From Carposina sasakii (Eukaryota > Arthropoda > Insecta > Lepidoptera > Carposinidae): a stretch of 64,000 nucleotides of DNA. The DNA lies in assembly GCA_014607495.2 (NCBI GenBank), contig CP053152.1, forward strand, positions 3,348,001-3,412,000. Reading direction: 5' to 3'. How positions within the stretch are numbered: the stretch's first letter is position 1; each line of letters opens with the position of its first letter. Position numbers and translations under genes: made by a program. The notes below the pieces were generated by a model, which saw nothing but the letters and a program-made list of their open reading frames with translations, did not search any database and was not told the DNA's origin. Below are positions 1 through 12,720 of this stretch, one piece after another.

Positions 1-1550
1 AGCGAGTGAAAAAGCATTTACGGCAAAATGTACCTACAACCATCAATAATATCTCAAATTAAATAAGGTAATAAGTAAGGAAAATATAAGGAAAATTACG
101 AGGTAAAATGAAATTGGTTCTTGACTGAGATCTTGACACAAATCGCTTTCCGGTGATTTAAAAATGGCAAAGGACCTCTTCTAATAAACATTGAAACCAT
201 AAATACGAGTAGTCATCAATCAATCAATCAATTTTATCTTTCAAACATTTTCTTCAAATATCTAGTTGAATAATGGTTTATTACACCGATTACACCATAA
301 CTTCCTATATCAGTAACACCCAGAAACTATGACCAGAGGCGCACGTAAACACTATACCTACCTAATGTAATAACCTTAGAATAATGATTCGCTAGAGTGG
401 AGCGAAGACCTATCATTAATCTAAGGTAATAACTAACTTTGTTAACAAAGTTGACGATTACTTTTTAATTATATCAAAAGGGGTAGGCTTATTTGTTTAT
501 GTGTAGGTTTATTTATTTATTTATATTTATTTTAGGCGAAAGGATTTATAACCCCTTTCGCTTAAAATACCTACCGATCTACCTTTAGCCAACCGATACA
601 CAAAATTTAAAACTAGAAATCACATGCTCTTTTGTCCATTAGTAACCTAGGTATGGATAATATTTAATTCTGGTACTTATATTTATGAGATTTTAAAAAA
701 TAATCATAATTATATTAAAGGATAATTATATTATTTTCATTAACTTTCGCCTAACATACCCCTTTTGTTACACCCTGTGTATAATAACCATAGAATAAGG
801 AAATAATAACATAGATCACTTATACGTTGCCCAACTTCGGTTACCTATCTATCCCATACCATGAGGTCACATTTCTGAACGAAAATATGGGATAAACGCA
901 ACTAGTAGGTGGGTAATATAAAAAAAAATGTACCTTAACAAAAAGGAAACAAAAATGAAGTATGTTACAAAAATGACAAGTGTTACAGAAAGGAAATAAA
1001 AATTAACTATTAGGGCTATTTCATCATACTCTAAATAAAACAGCATGGTATTACAGTTTTTTTAATGATATTTTTCACTTTTTCATCTAGACTCAACGTT
1101 TAATTGTTTACTTAAATCTGAAATGAATTATTTATTACTTAAACAAATTGGAAGTATATTTGGTTTTATATTTTTGACTTATTATAAAATAAAATATTCA
1201 ATTTAGTTACATAATCAGTCTTATTTGTAATTTGTACATAATAATTACATATTACCAATGTACATAAGAATAAGATTGGCTATGTAAATGTAAGCCATCT
1301 CCGAGTGCATGAACGCCAACTTAGTAATATCTAGGAGTAGAAGTGGTCGCCATGACCGAAATCTGTCGGAAGTCATCATTATCATCATCATATTGTCAGA
1401 CGTAAAGTTTCGAAGCCTAGTCCTTTTTCTCTTTTATCATGTGGCCTATTTAATCATTTGCTGGCATATAAATCTGACAATATTATGCCTCCTAAACTTC
1501 GTACACGGCGTAGTCGTATTTGTAGTCGATTAAGAATATACCAAATTATA

Positions 1551-1810
1551 CAGGGTATAACAGAAAGGGTATGTTAAGCGAAAAGCTATGTAAATAGCCC
1601 ATTATAGAGAACCTATTTCCAAAATTTGAGACTCGAAATGACATGTTTATTTTTCAAAATTGTATGAACATTCCTGAGTTGTTTAGGAATTCTCCATACT
1701 ATCTGGAAAAATAAACATGTGATTTCGAGTCTGAAAATTTGTGGTTAGGTTCCTTTTGGTGGGCTATTCACGTAGCTTTTCGCTTAACATACCCCTTTTG
1801 TTACACCCTG
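1551..1810. mobile_element. palindromic MITE with TA target duplication
   Basis: The left end (cagggtataacag) is the inverted counterpart of the right end (ttgttacaccctg), and the pairing continues inward almost to the centre. TA flanks both ends, as for Tc1/mariner-type non-autonomous elements. No coding content. Related copies lie at 18840-18993 and, truncated, at 21563. Confidence 0.75.
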
Positions 1811-2089
1811 TATAGGTAGTTAGACTTTCTGGATGGGTATCCAATATCTTATGGGTCCAAGCCAGCCTCACCTGCCCGTGATGCACCTTGCTAACAACAG
1901 AGGATAGTGATGCCATTGTTGATTGCCCTTAGGAGTGTGGAAGAAAATTATGCAATAAAAATCCAGAAATTAAATTTTTAAAAAAGCATGTATTTTTTTT
2001 GAATGAAATAAATCACACAGTTATAAAAAATAACGACTTATAAAGTTAATAATTAAAATTTACATTTGGTAGATTTTTATTATTACTAA

Positions 2090-2190
2090 TGCTTTATTGT
2101 ACACAGTAAAGTTTTCACAAATAAAGTTTATGATAAAGAAAATGTACAAAGGCGTGCTTATCTCTAAAACTGATTTCTTCCAGCAAACTA
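2090..2190. repeat. dispersed repeat, LINE-3'-end-like
   Basis: The segment around 'aatgtacaaaggcgtgctt' recurs at about 54300-54390 and, more diverged, at 22230-22330. Three copies sharing a sharp core suggest a retrotransposon 3' end. The family is not recognised. Confidence 0.45.
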
Positions 2191-3487
2191 ATCGTGAAAG
2201 AGAAATTAACAAAAGAGGTAGGTATGTGTGCACACAAACAGACCAATAAACTATTTTTGTTAAGAAAACAAAGTTTATTTAAATTATCAGCAGATAACCT
2301 GTTACGCAAATCATTTTGTATCAGGCCTGCAGTTGAAAAAAGTCGTTCTGAATCGTCGTCGTGTGCGTTGTTCGTTTCGAACGGCTGGATATCGGCTCTT
2401 ATATTACCGGTGATGCCGATATATTGGCCGATAGATCGGTATCGGTATCGTTACATCGCTAGTTAAAACGAATGTTTTTCCGTCATTGGAATATACCATC
2501 AGTATATTGATAATATTTTTAAATATATTCAGTCACATAAAATGGCCAGAATTTGGGTATGGATATGGAAATGTACAATTTTTTTTTATATTACCCAGGT
2601 ATGATGTTTTATTTAATAGTATAATGTAGTTTGCAATATTTAAAGTATAAAGCATATTTGGTGTAATGGCCGGCTGCTTTTCAAGAAACATGTTTATTTT
2701 CAAGAAATATTAAACTATTTGATCCGTGTAAAGATATAATTTTCCTCTAGGTTTACCTAACTGGGAATATTCACTACAAAAAAGTCGGAATTAATTTTGT
2801 TTCCTTTCGAAAAAATAACATACCTACACCTTTTGTTACACTCTGTATACACGGAAAAGCTGATTACTCAAACTAATCATTTTGATTTAGTTTTTATTCC
2901 TACCTACGCGACGCCGCCATGCGAATATAGCCGCAGGTACTTCGTAAGAAGTAGGTACCTAGTATTAAAGGGGGCACACTTGATAGCTTAATTCTGGTGT
3001 ACCGCGTAACCAAAGTTTTGGAATATCACCCCCTACCCCATACCTACGAGCTTTACCAATATCTTGAGACAAGCAATATAGTTACAGAGTTAAGTAGGTA
3101 CGTACTTTATTAAACAAATCCATTCACTCGTAGGTAAGTACCTACAGTCGTGAAGTTAAAAGGCTAATTTCTTTAGTAACTTTTTGGTGTTACCATCGAA
3201 ATGTATAGGTAAGTACTCTTTAGTATTAGAAATATAGGTAAGTAGAGTAATAAATATTAAATATACATATAATATAGGTAACCGCTGAAACCGACATAGA
3301 ATCATTTACCCTACCCTTCCTTTCGACTCTGCTTTCCTTTTTAAAATAAAACTAACAGTGTTTGAAAGGTTTTGCAAGTACCTGTGATTATACCTGCCTA
3401 ATATTTATATCCTTTATCAGAATAATAACACATACTTAGGCTATCACCGATATTAATTAAATGAGCGAAGTCGCAAGCGTCCGCTTA

Positions 3488-3721
3488 TCCTACTAATATT
3501 ATAAACGCGAAAGTTTGTGAGTATGGATGGATGGATGTTTGTTACTCTTTCACGTAAACACGCCTGGAGCAATTTTAATAAAATTTTATATGGAGTTACC
3601 TGACACCCTGGATTAACACATAGGCTACTTTTTATCCCGGGAAAATATTTTTATCCCGGATAATTTCGACATTTTGTTTTTTCTGCAGTCCACGCGGATG
3701 AAGTCGCGGGCGTTCACTAGT
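3488..3721 (+). mobile_element. Helitron-like non-autonomous element (Lep1-type)
   Basis: Begins TCCTACTAATATTATAAACG and ends with a short hairpin (cgcgg..gtcgcg) followed by CACTAGT. Helitron-like elements have a TC start and a terminal hairpin. The same family occurs reversed at 24046-24256 and in pieces at 7682, 9820-10981, 33700 and 40440. The name Lep1 is by resemblance only. Confidence 0.55.
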
Positions 3722-4074
3722 ATAGAATAAGTCAGGATCGTATTTAAATACACAAAACTATGAATTAAGTATTACGAAACAAACAAATATTTTCATATTG
3801 CGACTGTACCTAAAAGAGGTTTTCGGATGAATGGCATCATATCCAATCAGAGTTCATTACTAGGTTAGCCGTCTCTACCTCCACTCGCATTAGCTACCTA
3901 CCTCGTACATCCATGACAATACATGTGAACAGCAGCGAGTTTGCTCGCTTTGATCGGATTCCAGCGAATCACTAACCGGATCAAACTGTCTTAATGATTT
4001 TAGAAGGTTTGATTAATCAGTATCTACTGTGCAGACTGATACACAGACTTCATTTTCTAATATACCGTGTGGTG

Positions 4075-4330
4075 TTGACAGAGTAGAATAACACCACTCC
4101 CATGTCTGCCCATCGGTATCGTAAGAGAGGATTAAGAGTTTTTGGGTCGTGGGCAGCAGATCCTCCCGTGTTGACAACATAGTCCGAAAATCACACTGCG
4201 GTCACCAACCCGCCTGCCCAGCGCGTAGTATTAGTACTATGGGCAAAAACCTGGCAGTAGGCTTGTGGCGTGCCCTGGGGGAGGCCTAGGTCCAGCAGTG
4301 GACTGCAATAAGCTGATGTATATAATGCCT
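4075..4330 (+). mobile_element. RTE-like retrotransposon fragment
   Basis: Contains the block with 'caccaacccgcctgcccag' and 'ccagcagtggactgcaata' seen also at 19612-19850, 20035-20160, 46505-46790 and 54700-54850. Some copies end in (ATG)n, as RTE-clade LINE tails do. No coding part is present. Confidence 0.5.
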
Positions 4331-5797
4331 GTGGTGTACACAAATACAAACAAATCAATATTTTCTGGCTGCTCGATGTCGCATATACCTATAGAACTTG
4401 CCACATTTAGGCTGCCTTTCCTCCAGAGAGAGGCTCTGCTATGTTGCTACTGATGCATGTGATATCTACCAATCATATAATTGGTCCATGGTGTAAAAGG
4501 TCCATTTAATCCATAGCAGCAGCATCATCAGCCGTAGGGTGCCTTTAAATTTTCTCAACCGATTCTAAGATAGATTGGGGACTTCCCCCTACTTACTTAC
4601 TGACTTTGACGTTATCTCTAAACACGGCATTGATATTCATACAAATATCTAAAACTTTTTTATGACTTACTTATGACCATAATTTCGTTTTATTGACTTT
4701 TAAAATCATTTTGTAAAGGTGAAAGTAATTTCAAACAATAGAAACTCATTGTAATTCTAAGGAATTAATTCTTCAGTTCTGGAGTCTTATTGTTCGAAAT
4801 ATTTTTACGTTTCATCAAAGGGATCCCTTTTACCTTTCATCTCCTTTTATCTATACGTAGGTACTTACGATAAATACCAATCCAGCAAATATTAGTAATA
4901 TAGTACCTATCTATGCAGTTTTTTTATTATTATTTATTTATTCTTTATTCATTACAAAAACTTAAAACTAGAGACAACATCCCACAAAACTGCTTACGCC
5001 GTTTAACCGTGGGATCCATGGGTAAATAAGTACTATGATCTAGAGGTATTCAAGGTACCTATTAATTAGGTTTACCATTACCTATTAATTAGGTTTACTA
5101 TTACCATTCACATATAGTTTTGTAGTAGTTGGTACGGTTGTGGTCCTATCGGCCCTTGGTGCTCTGCCTACCCCGTAAGGGATAAACGCGTAATAATATG
5201 TATGTATGTAGGTATATGTATTTAATAGAACAAACATAATTTTCTGTGTTGATGCGAGGCTTCACTAGAATACATTCTTTACATTTCGTAGCAGTCGACT
5301 TAAATGTGCGTTCTCTTTAGGCGATGAGCTAGCCCGGACTTTCTGTAACGTGACTATAGGATCTCCTTCGTGTATAGACACATAAAATAATTTCAGTTAA
5401 CATAATCACAACGTGAAACTTATTGAAAGTTATTTTTTGGCCAACAAATAACTTTTAAATATATCTTTGCCATGAATATTTCAGGTGGAGTTTTGCGAGT
5501 ATCGTGCTAACCAATATTTTACCCGTCAGTAGGTAGGTCAAAGCTACAGTTGTTGCACAATTTTTATCAAGCACTAAAAGGTAATATTTTTACTGGCTGA
5601 ATATCTACACTGCCAATATGTATAAATTTTGTTAGACACAATTTTTAGATATAAGGAAAACACTGCGTTTTTTTATATAGGCATTACAATACCTGCTACA
5701 GATAGGAGTAGGTTTGGGAAGGTACCTTTTTATTTCTTATCTATAATTTATTATTATCCATACTTACTTTTGCCACCGTAAACACTATGACGAGTAG

Positions 5798-5941
5798 AGT
5801 CGATTCCGGCAGTCACATTTAAACCTAAACCTAATCTTAGTCAGGTCTATCTCTCTCCGTTCTTAACATAAATGGCTGAGAGTGAAAAGGACAGATAGGA
5901 CAAATTTCACGTTAGGTTTAAGTGTGACTGCCAAATTTCCA
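5798..5941. repeat. small fold-back repeat
   Basis: The ends 'ggcagtcacatttaaacct' and 'aggtttaagtgtgactgcc' are inverted copies. The family is shared with 24263-24353 and 47340-47461. Confidence 0.6.
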
Positions 5942-7681
5942 AAAGCTCAAATCTATTATAATACTTATAGTACGTTAAGTAAACAAGCACTAGATACTTA
6001 CCTAGCGATTTTCATAAAAAAAAAATAGGTAAGTACTTACCTACTCAATTTGTTATTCAATGTTGTTCTTTGGAAAACAAAACTAACAATCCCGCTAGTA
6101 AAAGCAAGCAGAGAATACAGCGTTGCCGAGTGAAGGGTCGTTCTCCATTCCCACCGATCTTAACAATTCTGCTATCATATATCTGACTGGCCTGTATACT
6201 TATTATTAAAAGCTGACTATGTGTAAGCATCAAATACTTACCTATCTATTTTCAGTTATCTGTTTAGGAGTAAGCCATAATTTTGAAATAGGTGCCTATC
6301 CAAAAAAATCGCATGTCATAATGTCGTGAATTTATTGAATATAAACCATATTTAGACAAGCAGTACTATTTTCCGTTCGAGAAAATTGAGTTACAATTGC
6401 TAGTTTTGCTAGATTCTTACAAATGATAACTGATACATAGGGATAATATAGGTATTTGGTGTTTAAGAATAAAAAAATAAAATTCTGACAAAATGGCTCC
6501 GTTAGGACAAGCATTGTAACCAAATACAACGGGAAAAGCCGTAAGCTGTTACGGCACTTTGGTCTTATGTCTTTGTCCTCAGATAGTTAATGAAAAAATA
6601 ATAAAGTTCCCGACTACAAAACGGCTGCCTGAAGAACTAGATAACTATGAAAATATCTGCGGGATCGCTCAAAGAGAGCGCTTCGGGCTAGTCTGGAATT
6701 TATGCGATACTCACAAACTTGTCTGTTTGGCGTCGCCATGGCAAAGTTTTATTGAGAGCTGCTATCGAGTTTAACAACTGTTGCTACAAGCTACAAGGTA
6801 AGTTATTTGGAAATACACCTAATCCTACGTGACTTAGACTACGATAGGTGCATTTTGCCTTTTTCTAGAAGTTTAGGTACGTTTCAGAGTTGGGATGGGT
6901 AGAGTCGCAACCAGCTATGGCAGATATCATCATCCGACAAGTATATCGTAAAATTTCTATTTACTTAGGTAGGTAATTTATTTTCGAACTTCACGGGAAA
7001 AAATCTACTGTATTACCTAAGATCGTGTTCAGATGTTCCTACCTATGATGGATTAGATTCAATATTTTTATTTCACTTGGCAATGTCTCTAACTTCTGTA
7101 CCTACAGATCAAGCTGTAAACTTGATATAAATACCTTCTCGACCACTAAAAGCACATCGCGAACTATATACCCTCAGGGATTTCCCGCTGTTAACCTGAT
7201 AGAGCTTATTATCTTCGAATTCCACCCGACTTTAAGGTGCTGCTGTATTTATTATGATGATACGTAAATTAAGACTTTAACCGTACCTAAACATAATATC
7301 CCTGTATAGAACTGACTGTCTACTTATACCGTTGGTAACTAGTATAGATATAAAAGCACTTAGATATTTCGACAGATATAATAATATCCACTATAGTAAC
7401 AATTTCCAAGCTCCGAGTTTAATTAAAATTTATGTTTACCATTTAATAATCCAGCGCGCAATGATAAACATCTTGCAATAAGCCTTAATAATAAAACAGC
7501 TACGAGATTAATTATGTACGTTTTACATTTCGTGAATACAAAATGTATAAATTGTATATCCAATAGTAGGTACGTAATAACAAACTTGCAAGTAGTTGTT
7601 TGAATTTTAATGTAATGAAAACATTGGCAGCATTATACCCGCGACTGTAGCCATCGTAATAACTAACGTTGTTTATTTTAA

Positions 7682-7900
7682 ACTAATGGACGCCCGCGAC
7701 TTTGTCCGCGTGGACTACAGAAAAAACAAAATGTCGAAATTATCTGGTATAAAAACATTTTCCCGGGATAAAATATAGCCTATATGTTAAGTGGGACTTG
7801 TCACGATATATTCCTGAAAACTGCATCGAAATCGGTTCAGCCGTTTCTGAGATTAGCGTGCACGCACAGACAAATAGACATTGACAAATAGACAAATCAT
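7682..7900 (-). mobile_element. Helitron-like fragment
   Basis: Starts with the complement of the family 3' hairpin (ggacgcccgcgactttgtcc) and runs through the shared 'aaaatgtcgaaattatc' block. The far end diverges from the other copies. Confidence 0.45.
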
Positions 7901-8984
7901 TATTTTGGGTACTATTGCGTTAATAAAGGTCTCCTATAATATTTTTTCTCATATATCTTCCATGTACAGACAGCGACCCGTTACATTTTTATTATATCTA
8001 TATATAGATTAACTTGCCAGAAAATAGGTAAATATTTTCCATAATATCCAACCTCATCATCATTTTCCTGCCCTCAACCTATTATTTACGCGTTCGGCGA
8101 TTCTTTCTCATATCTTCCAACTCATCACAGTTTTCCTAGTGCTTGCATTTAGGTACTACAATTATCCTAATAGCAATAGTGCATACTTTACTGGCGATCG
8201 GCGATTGAAACTTGGCCTAAAACGGGTAAGCCAAATGTCAAGTTCACTTTGATTCTCGTAATAAAAAACACCATATACCCTGCCCGCATATTGGCCAAAA
8301 CGGGTAAGGGCTAGGGCAAACAGGTAGGTTGGTTACAACTTGCAACCTCCACTGTGACCTGAGGGTCCAGTGCGGGGTTGTTCAAGGAAGGTACTTTATT
8401 TGATGTATTACGTATAAGGGAAACTTAAGATAATATGTATAGTTCTAAAACCTCGCATAGACCTCCAGCAATAATGCATTAGGCCAATACAGTCTTTTCT
8501 GATAACGTCGCTGCAAAGTAGGCAGCGTAAGCCCATACAATTATCTTGTTCCATTGCTATTTTCATATCCACGATGCACGCTGTGTTTTTCTTATATAAT
8601 ATCTATCAATTTAATTAAAATTAATTCCAGGCAATAGTGCGTTTTGCCCTACCCGTTTTGCCCGAGAGTACCTTAAAAAAAAAACACATGGACAGTTTAA
8701 ATAGAGGCAGTGATCTTTACTAATTTCAAAAGGGTACCTATCGCGACTTCTACCTATTCTGACAGCTCTCTGCACTATTGACACTCAAGATTGACGTAAA
8801 AGCACTACTTACCCGTTTTAAGTAGGTGTTTAAAAAGCCGCTGCTATCGGTAATTCGCTTTGTTATTCCTTTTTGTATGACCCTCCTTTCGTTATTTCAA
8901 ATTGTAATCCGTTTTTGAGACAAAAGGATTTAAATTGAATTCGGAACCTAACGATTTGGGTTTTCTTAGTCCAAACAGACTAAG

Positions 8985-9270
8985 GCGGGCGGGAAAACCT
9001 GAAAAGGAGTGGGTGTAGGTAATTTTGTATTTTCTGGTGAAAATCAAAATTTATTTGTAAATGGATTGCGTGTGTCCGTAAAGCGATGTTTTCTGGTAGA
9101 TAATTAATTATCTTTATATTATTGACTTATAAATCATATTTTGTTTTCTTGTGATGTGAATCTAGTGCATGTGCATGGTTTTATATGCGGGTCTAAGTAA
9201 AACTTAAGTTGGAATACGATCTCTTCATAGGCTCATGTACGTTATTTTTGCAATTCTCATAATTATACTA
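8985..9270 (+). mobile_element. SINE-like element, diverged copy
   Basis: Matches the 29590, 30018 and (inverted) 28745 repeats over 'gatgttttctggtagataa' and 'gaatctagtgc.tgtgcatgg'. It lacks the clear A-rich 3' end and looks old. Confidence 0.55.
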
Positions 9271-9819
9271 TATTTAGGGCCGATTTATCCAAAGGTCAGA
9301 TAGTCTATCTGAAGGATAAATTGGATGGACTACTTTGTGACGTAGCTTGATTCAGGTCAAAATATCTTGCGTTATTTTAGTACTTATTATCATAACTAAA
9401 AAACTAACAGATGGATTTTGATGAAACTTGGCAGGTAAATAGCAGAATTATTCAAAGTGTAAACATTGGGGTCGAATCTCTACATTTTAGATATAGGTAT
9501 AATTTATTAACATAATTTATTTCTAAGAGAAACATATAGCTCAATCCTTTTCTTATTTATCCTAAACCCACAGTAATTAATTCCATTGAATCGTTTACCC
9601 ATCCGCTACTCTTATTACACAATTAACTTAATGGGGAGCTTTAAGAAACCTCTTCATAGTTATCTAGTTTCAGCTCAAATATTTACTTGCCTAAATTCAC
9701 CTACTTTCCGAGATACTCGTCAAGCTAAGCTCTGAATTAAATAAACCTACGAACTAATATGGAGTAAGTATAATAATGAGGGTTAGAATAATACTAATAA
9801 GTAAGTTTTTTACTAATAA

Positions 9820-10981
9820 CTAGTGGACGCCCGCGACTCCGTCCGCGTAGACTGCAGAAAAACTTGTTCCAGTTCACCGAATTGCGAATCTAAACCTCGA
9901 ACCCACACGAACTTGAACACACACAAAAAAAACATCAAAATCAGCCCAGCCGTTTAGAAGGTAGAAGGAGTTCAATTACAAACACACGAAGAGAAGATTT
10001 ATAGGTATACTAGCGGACCCGACAGACGTTTACAAACGTTCTGAAATAAGCTGTAACAATCTGGACCGTTATAAAAACATTATCTAGTTGACCGAATTGT
10101 GAATCTAAACATTTCTAAGATATAACAACCATATACCGGGCGTAACTGAAACTAAAGTATATTTTTGAGTATTCGACACAACGACTGCAGCGCAGTCTGC
10201 CGGATCCTATGTAAAAGTTCTAACATCAGCAACAATATAAATCTTTTATTCCTATGTTTGTACCTAATTGAACTTCTTCTAAACGGCTGGACTGATTTTG
10301 ATGAAATTTTGTGTGTGTGTATGTGGGTTCGAGAATGGTTTAGATTCACAATTCGGTCAACAACATTTTTTTTTCTCCAGTCCACGTGGACTATTATTAT
10401 AATATGTTAGTAACATAGTTGACGGAATCTAAACTTTTCTCGAACCCACTTGAACATACACAAAAAATTTCATTAAAATCGGTCCAATAGTTTTGAAGGG
10501 AATCCATTACAAACACAAAAATAGAAGATTTATTTATGTAAGGAAAAGGAAACATTTCCGAGATATAACAACAATCTACCGGGCGTAACTGAAACTAAAG
10601 TACATTTTTGAATATTCGACACAGCGACTGCACCGCAGTCTGCTGGATCCTATGTAAAAAGTTCTAACATAAACAACAATATAAATCTTCTTTTCGTGTG
10701 GTTTTAATTGAACTCCTTCTAAACGGCTGGACAGATTTTGATGAAATTTTGTGTGTATGTTCAAGTGGGTTCGAGGATGGTTTAGCTTCACAATTCGGTC
10801 AATTAAATAATGATTTTGGACTGCATCTGCGTGGACTGCAGAGAAAAAAAATGTCATTGACCGAATCGTAAGTCTAAACCATTTTCGAACCCACTTGAAC
10901 ACACACATAAAATTTCATCAAAATCGGTTCAGCGGTTTAGAGGGAAATCCATTACAAACACACGAACAGAAGATATTTATA
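9820..10981. repeat. cluster of Helitron-like units in both orientations
   Basis: Several 100-200 bp units with 'aaacggctggac.gattttgatgaaatttt' and its complement 'aaaatttcat.aaaatcgg' alternate in orientation, each near a 'ccgcg.ggact' block. The small open frames in this stretch arise from the repeat and are not genes. Confidence 0.5.
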
Positions 10982-11165
10982 TACAGGATGTCCCAAGAAA
11001 TAGTGTCAAGCGGAAGTCCAAGGACAGAATACCCCTAGGGGTACCCGAATTACCCCCATGTATGTTCCGCGACTTTTTGTAGTTTTCGAGATATGATTTT
11101 TTTTCATATTTTTTTGTTAAACCTTGGCTTATTTAACATTAAGCTCCTGTACCGTTATTCGTAAT

Positions 11166-11325
11166 AGCCTTAGAGAATATTTGAGAGTGGCAACACTGTT
11201 TGACAGATGACGTAGCGGTTCCCTATTGGCTGACATTTCCCGCCAAATCCCCCCTTTTTAGTTTCCTTTGCCTACCACCAGGGGTCGCGGCGCTTTGGTG
11301 CGAGTCGCGGATCTTGCTTCATTGG
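11166..11325 (+). repeat. DIRS left inverted terminal repeat
   Basis: Pairs with 16336-16495, from 'agccttagagaatatttgag' to 'gatcttgcttcattgg', with only one length difference noticed (in the C/T run). The outer 28 bases (11138-11165) differ from the right end, as DIRS termini do. Confidence 0.9.
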
Positions 11326-11360
11326 CGTTCTGTTTGTCGGAGCGTACGGTTCAATTTATT

Positions 11361-11429
11361 GTAAGTAAAATTTGAATTTATTTTTTCCAACGGTGTTACC
11401 GTTCGATTATTAATATATAATTTTTACAG
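11361..11429 (+). other. possible 69-nt leader intron of the DIRS element
   Basis: A consensus donor (GTAAGT at 11361) and a pyrimidine-led acceptor (tttttacag ending 11429) lie directly before the gag start at 11434. Splicing would shorten the leader without changing any protein. Introns have been described in some DIRS-like elements. This one is inferred from signals only. Confidence 0.4.
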
Positions 11430-11433
11430 AAAC

Positions 11434-12720
11434 ATGGCGGACCTTAGCTCGAGCTCGAGCTCGTGTTCGTCAGAGGAGCTGACACCCGCTCAACCACTGC
11501 CTGGGAGGTCACAGTCTTCAAAACGGAAGGCGGACCCGTCCTCTTCGGAGGCCAAAACTAAACGACATCGGCATGTCGATTACAGCGAATCAATTCGCCT
11601 TCTGGCGGAACAGGTCAGTGAGGTTAAAAATTTTGTTCAAAATATGTGCCAATACGTTCCGCCTTTTATGCCCATGGCCCATTCCTCCGAAAATGGGGAT
11701 GATGTTGATGTTAATGTGAGTGGTGAATTGTATTCAGAAAATCAAACTTCGACGTCTGTCGGGTCCGAAAATTTATTAAAATTAAATTTGAATACTGTGT
11801 TGAAAGAGCCTGCCGTACCTAAATCTTCACCAGCTCATGTTAGTTTTATAAACTCGATACACCATTTTGATTCTGAAAATTGGTCAAGTGTTCGCTATTC
11901 CGACGTGCAAAAGCAATATTGTTCCCAACCAGCTTTCACCGACTTAGAAACGAATGAAGAGATAAAACCTTTCGATAGGTTTTTAAATTTAAGTGTCGTA
12001 GAACGCGGTTTTGCCGCTTTAACACAAGCTCTCATAAAGCAGAGTGAAGCAGCCGATTCTGCCTTCGAATCTCTATTAACGTGGTCTCGCTCAACGCCCG
12101 AGTTATCACCACAACTCTTACAAGATAAACTTAAGGAACTATTTATTGACGGAATTTTCCAAAAGATTTCTAACGATGCCCTGCAACTAGCTTGCGGGCA
12201 TCGCGCCGATCTTATTCAACAAAGAAGGGATGGCATCCTTCGTTCAGTTAAGGACAAGTTTTTTAAGGAAATCTTACGGAAAATTCCGCCAAGTTCGCAG
12301 TTCCTTTTTCAAAAAGAGGCGTTTTCAACTGCCATTGAAAAACACGGTGGCATAACTAAAGCTTTTTGGCCAGCACGTACGACAAACCAATCTAAACCTG
12401 CTGCGCAAGCCGGAACTATCCCGAGTAATTTAACTCATAAACTACCCCCGCAGGGTAGCTATGATCCAAGTAGCTTATTTCTTAATATGCCAAGACATTT
12501 TTTACCTCCACCTGCGCAAGGTGTGCAGAATTTATACCCTTCGGGTTGGCGCGATATGTTTCGCCCATCAAGGCCCCTCACAAATCAGGGAAGGCCCACC
12601 CGACAAAAGAGTGTCCGCAATCCGGTTCCCTACACATATCAGCAGCCCACTCGAGGCCAAGACCGTAGTACAGGTTCCAATGCGCCACGCAGGCAGTACC
12701 AACAAAAAAGAAAGTTCTGA
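11434..12720 (+). CDS. DIRS ORF1, Gag-like protein (428 aa)
   Basis: The presumed structural protein, binding the element's RNA. It begins with a serine-rich stretch (residues 4-14), then a basic segment (about 30-47, KRKADP..KTKRHRH) that could act as a nuclear signal. The middle is helical and without a known catalytic motif, and the tail is proline-, glutamine- and arginine-rich (about 320-428). No zinc knuckle is visible, which fits DIRS Gags. The start at 11434 has a good context (aacATGG) and lies 5 nt after a possible splice acceptor. Its last 260 nt overlap the RT frame. Assignment rests on position and composition. Confidence 0.82.
   Translation: MADLSSSSSSCSSEELTPAQPLPGRSQSSKRKADPSSSEAKTKRHRHVDYSESIRLLAEQVSEVKNFVQNMCQYVPPFMPMAHSSENGDDVDVNVSGELYSENQTSTSVGSENLLKLNLNTVLKEPAVPKSSPAHVSFINSIHHFDSENWSSVRYSDVQKQYCSQPAFTDLETNEEIKPFDRFLNLSVVERGFAALTQALIKQSEAADSAFESLLTWSRSTPELSPQLLQDKLKELFIDGIFQKISNDALQLACGHRADLIQQRRDGILRSVKDKFFKEILRKIPPSSQFLFQKEAFSTAIEKHGGITKAFWPARTTNQSKPAAQAGTIPSNLTHKLPPQGSYDPSSLFLNMPRHFLPPPAQGVQNLYPSGWRDMFRPSRPLTNQGRPTRQKSVRNPVPYTYQQPTRGQDRSTGSNAPRRQYQQKRKF

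Larger units (their letters stand above)
1..10981. other. gene-free, repeat-rich intergenic DNA
   Basis: No open frame here looks like a conserved protein and none joins into a credible spliced gene. The stretch is AT-rich and scattered with small transposon remnants, listed separately: a palindromic MITE, Helitron-like pieces, an RTE-like fragment, a fold-back and a SINE-like copy. A short piece at 5128-5215 ends in TATG/TGTA repeats like a LINE tail. Non-coding RNAs or enhancers cannot be excluded from sequence alone. Confidence 0.6.

Noticed and set aside
10152..10908. Small open frames of 77-110 aa on both strands
   Set aside because: Produced by Helitron-like repeat units in opposite orientations; the translations mirror each other.
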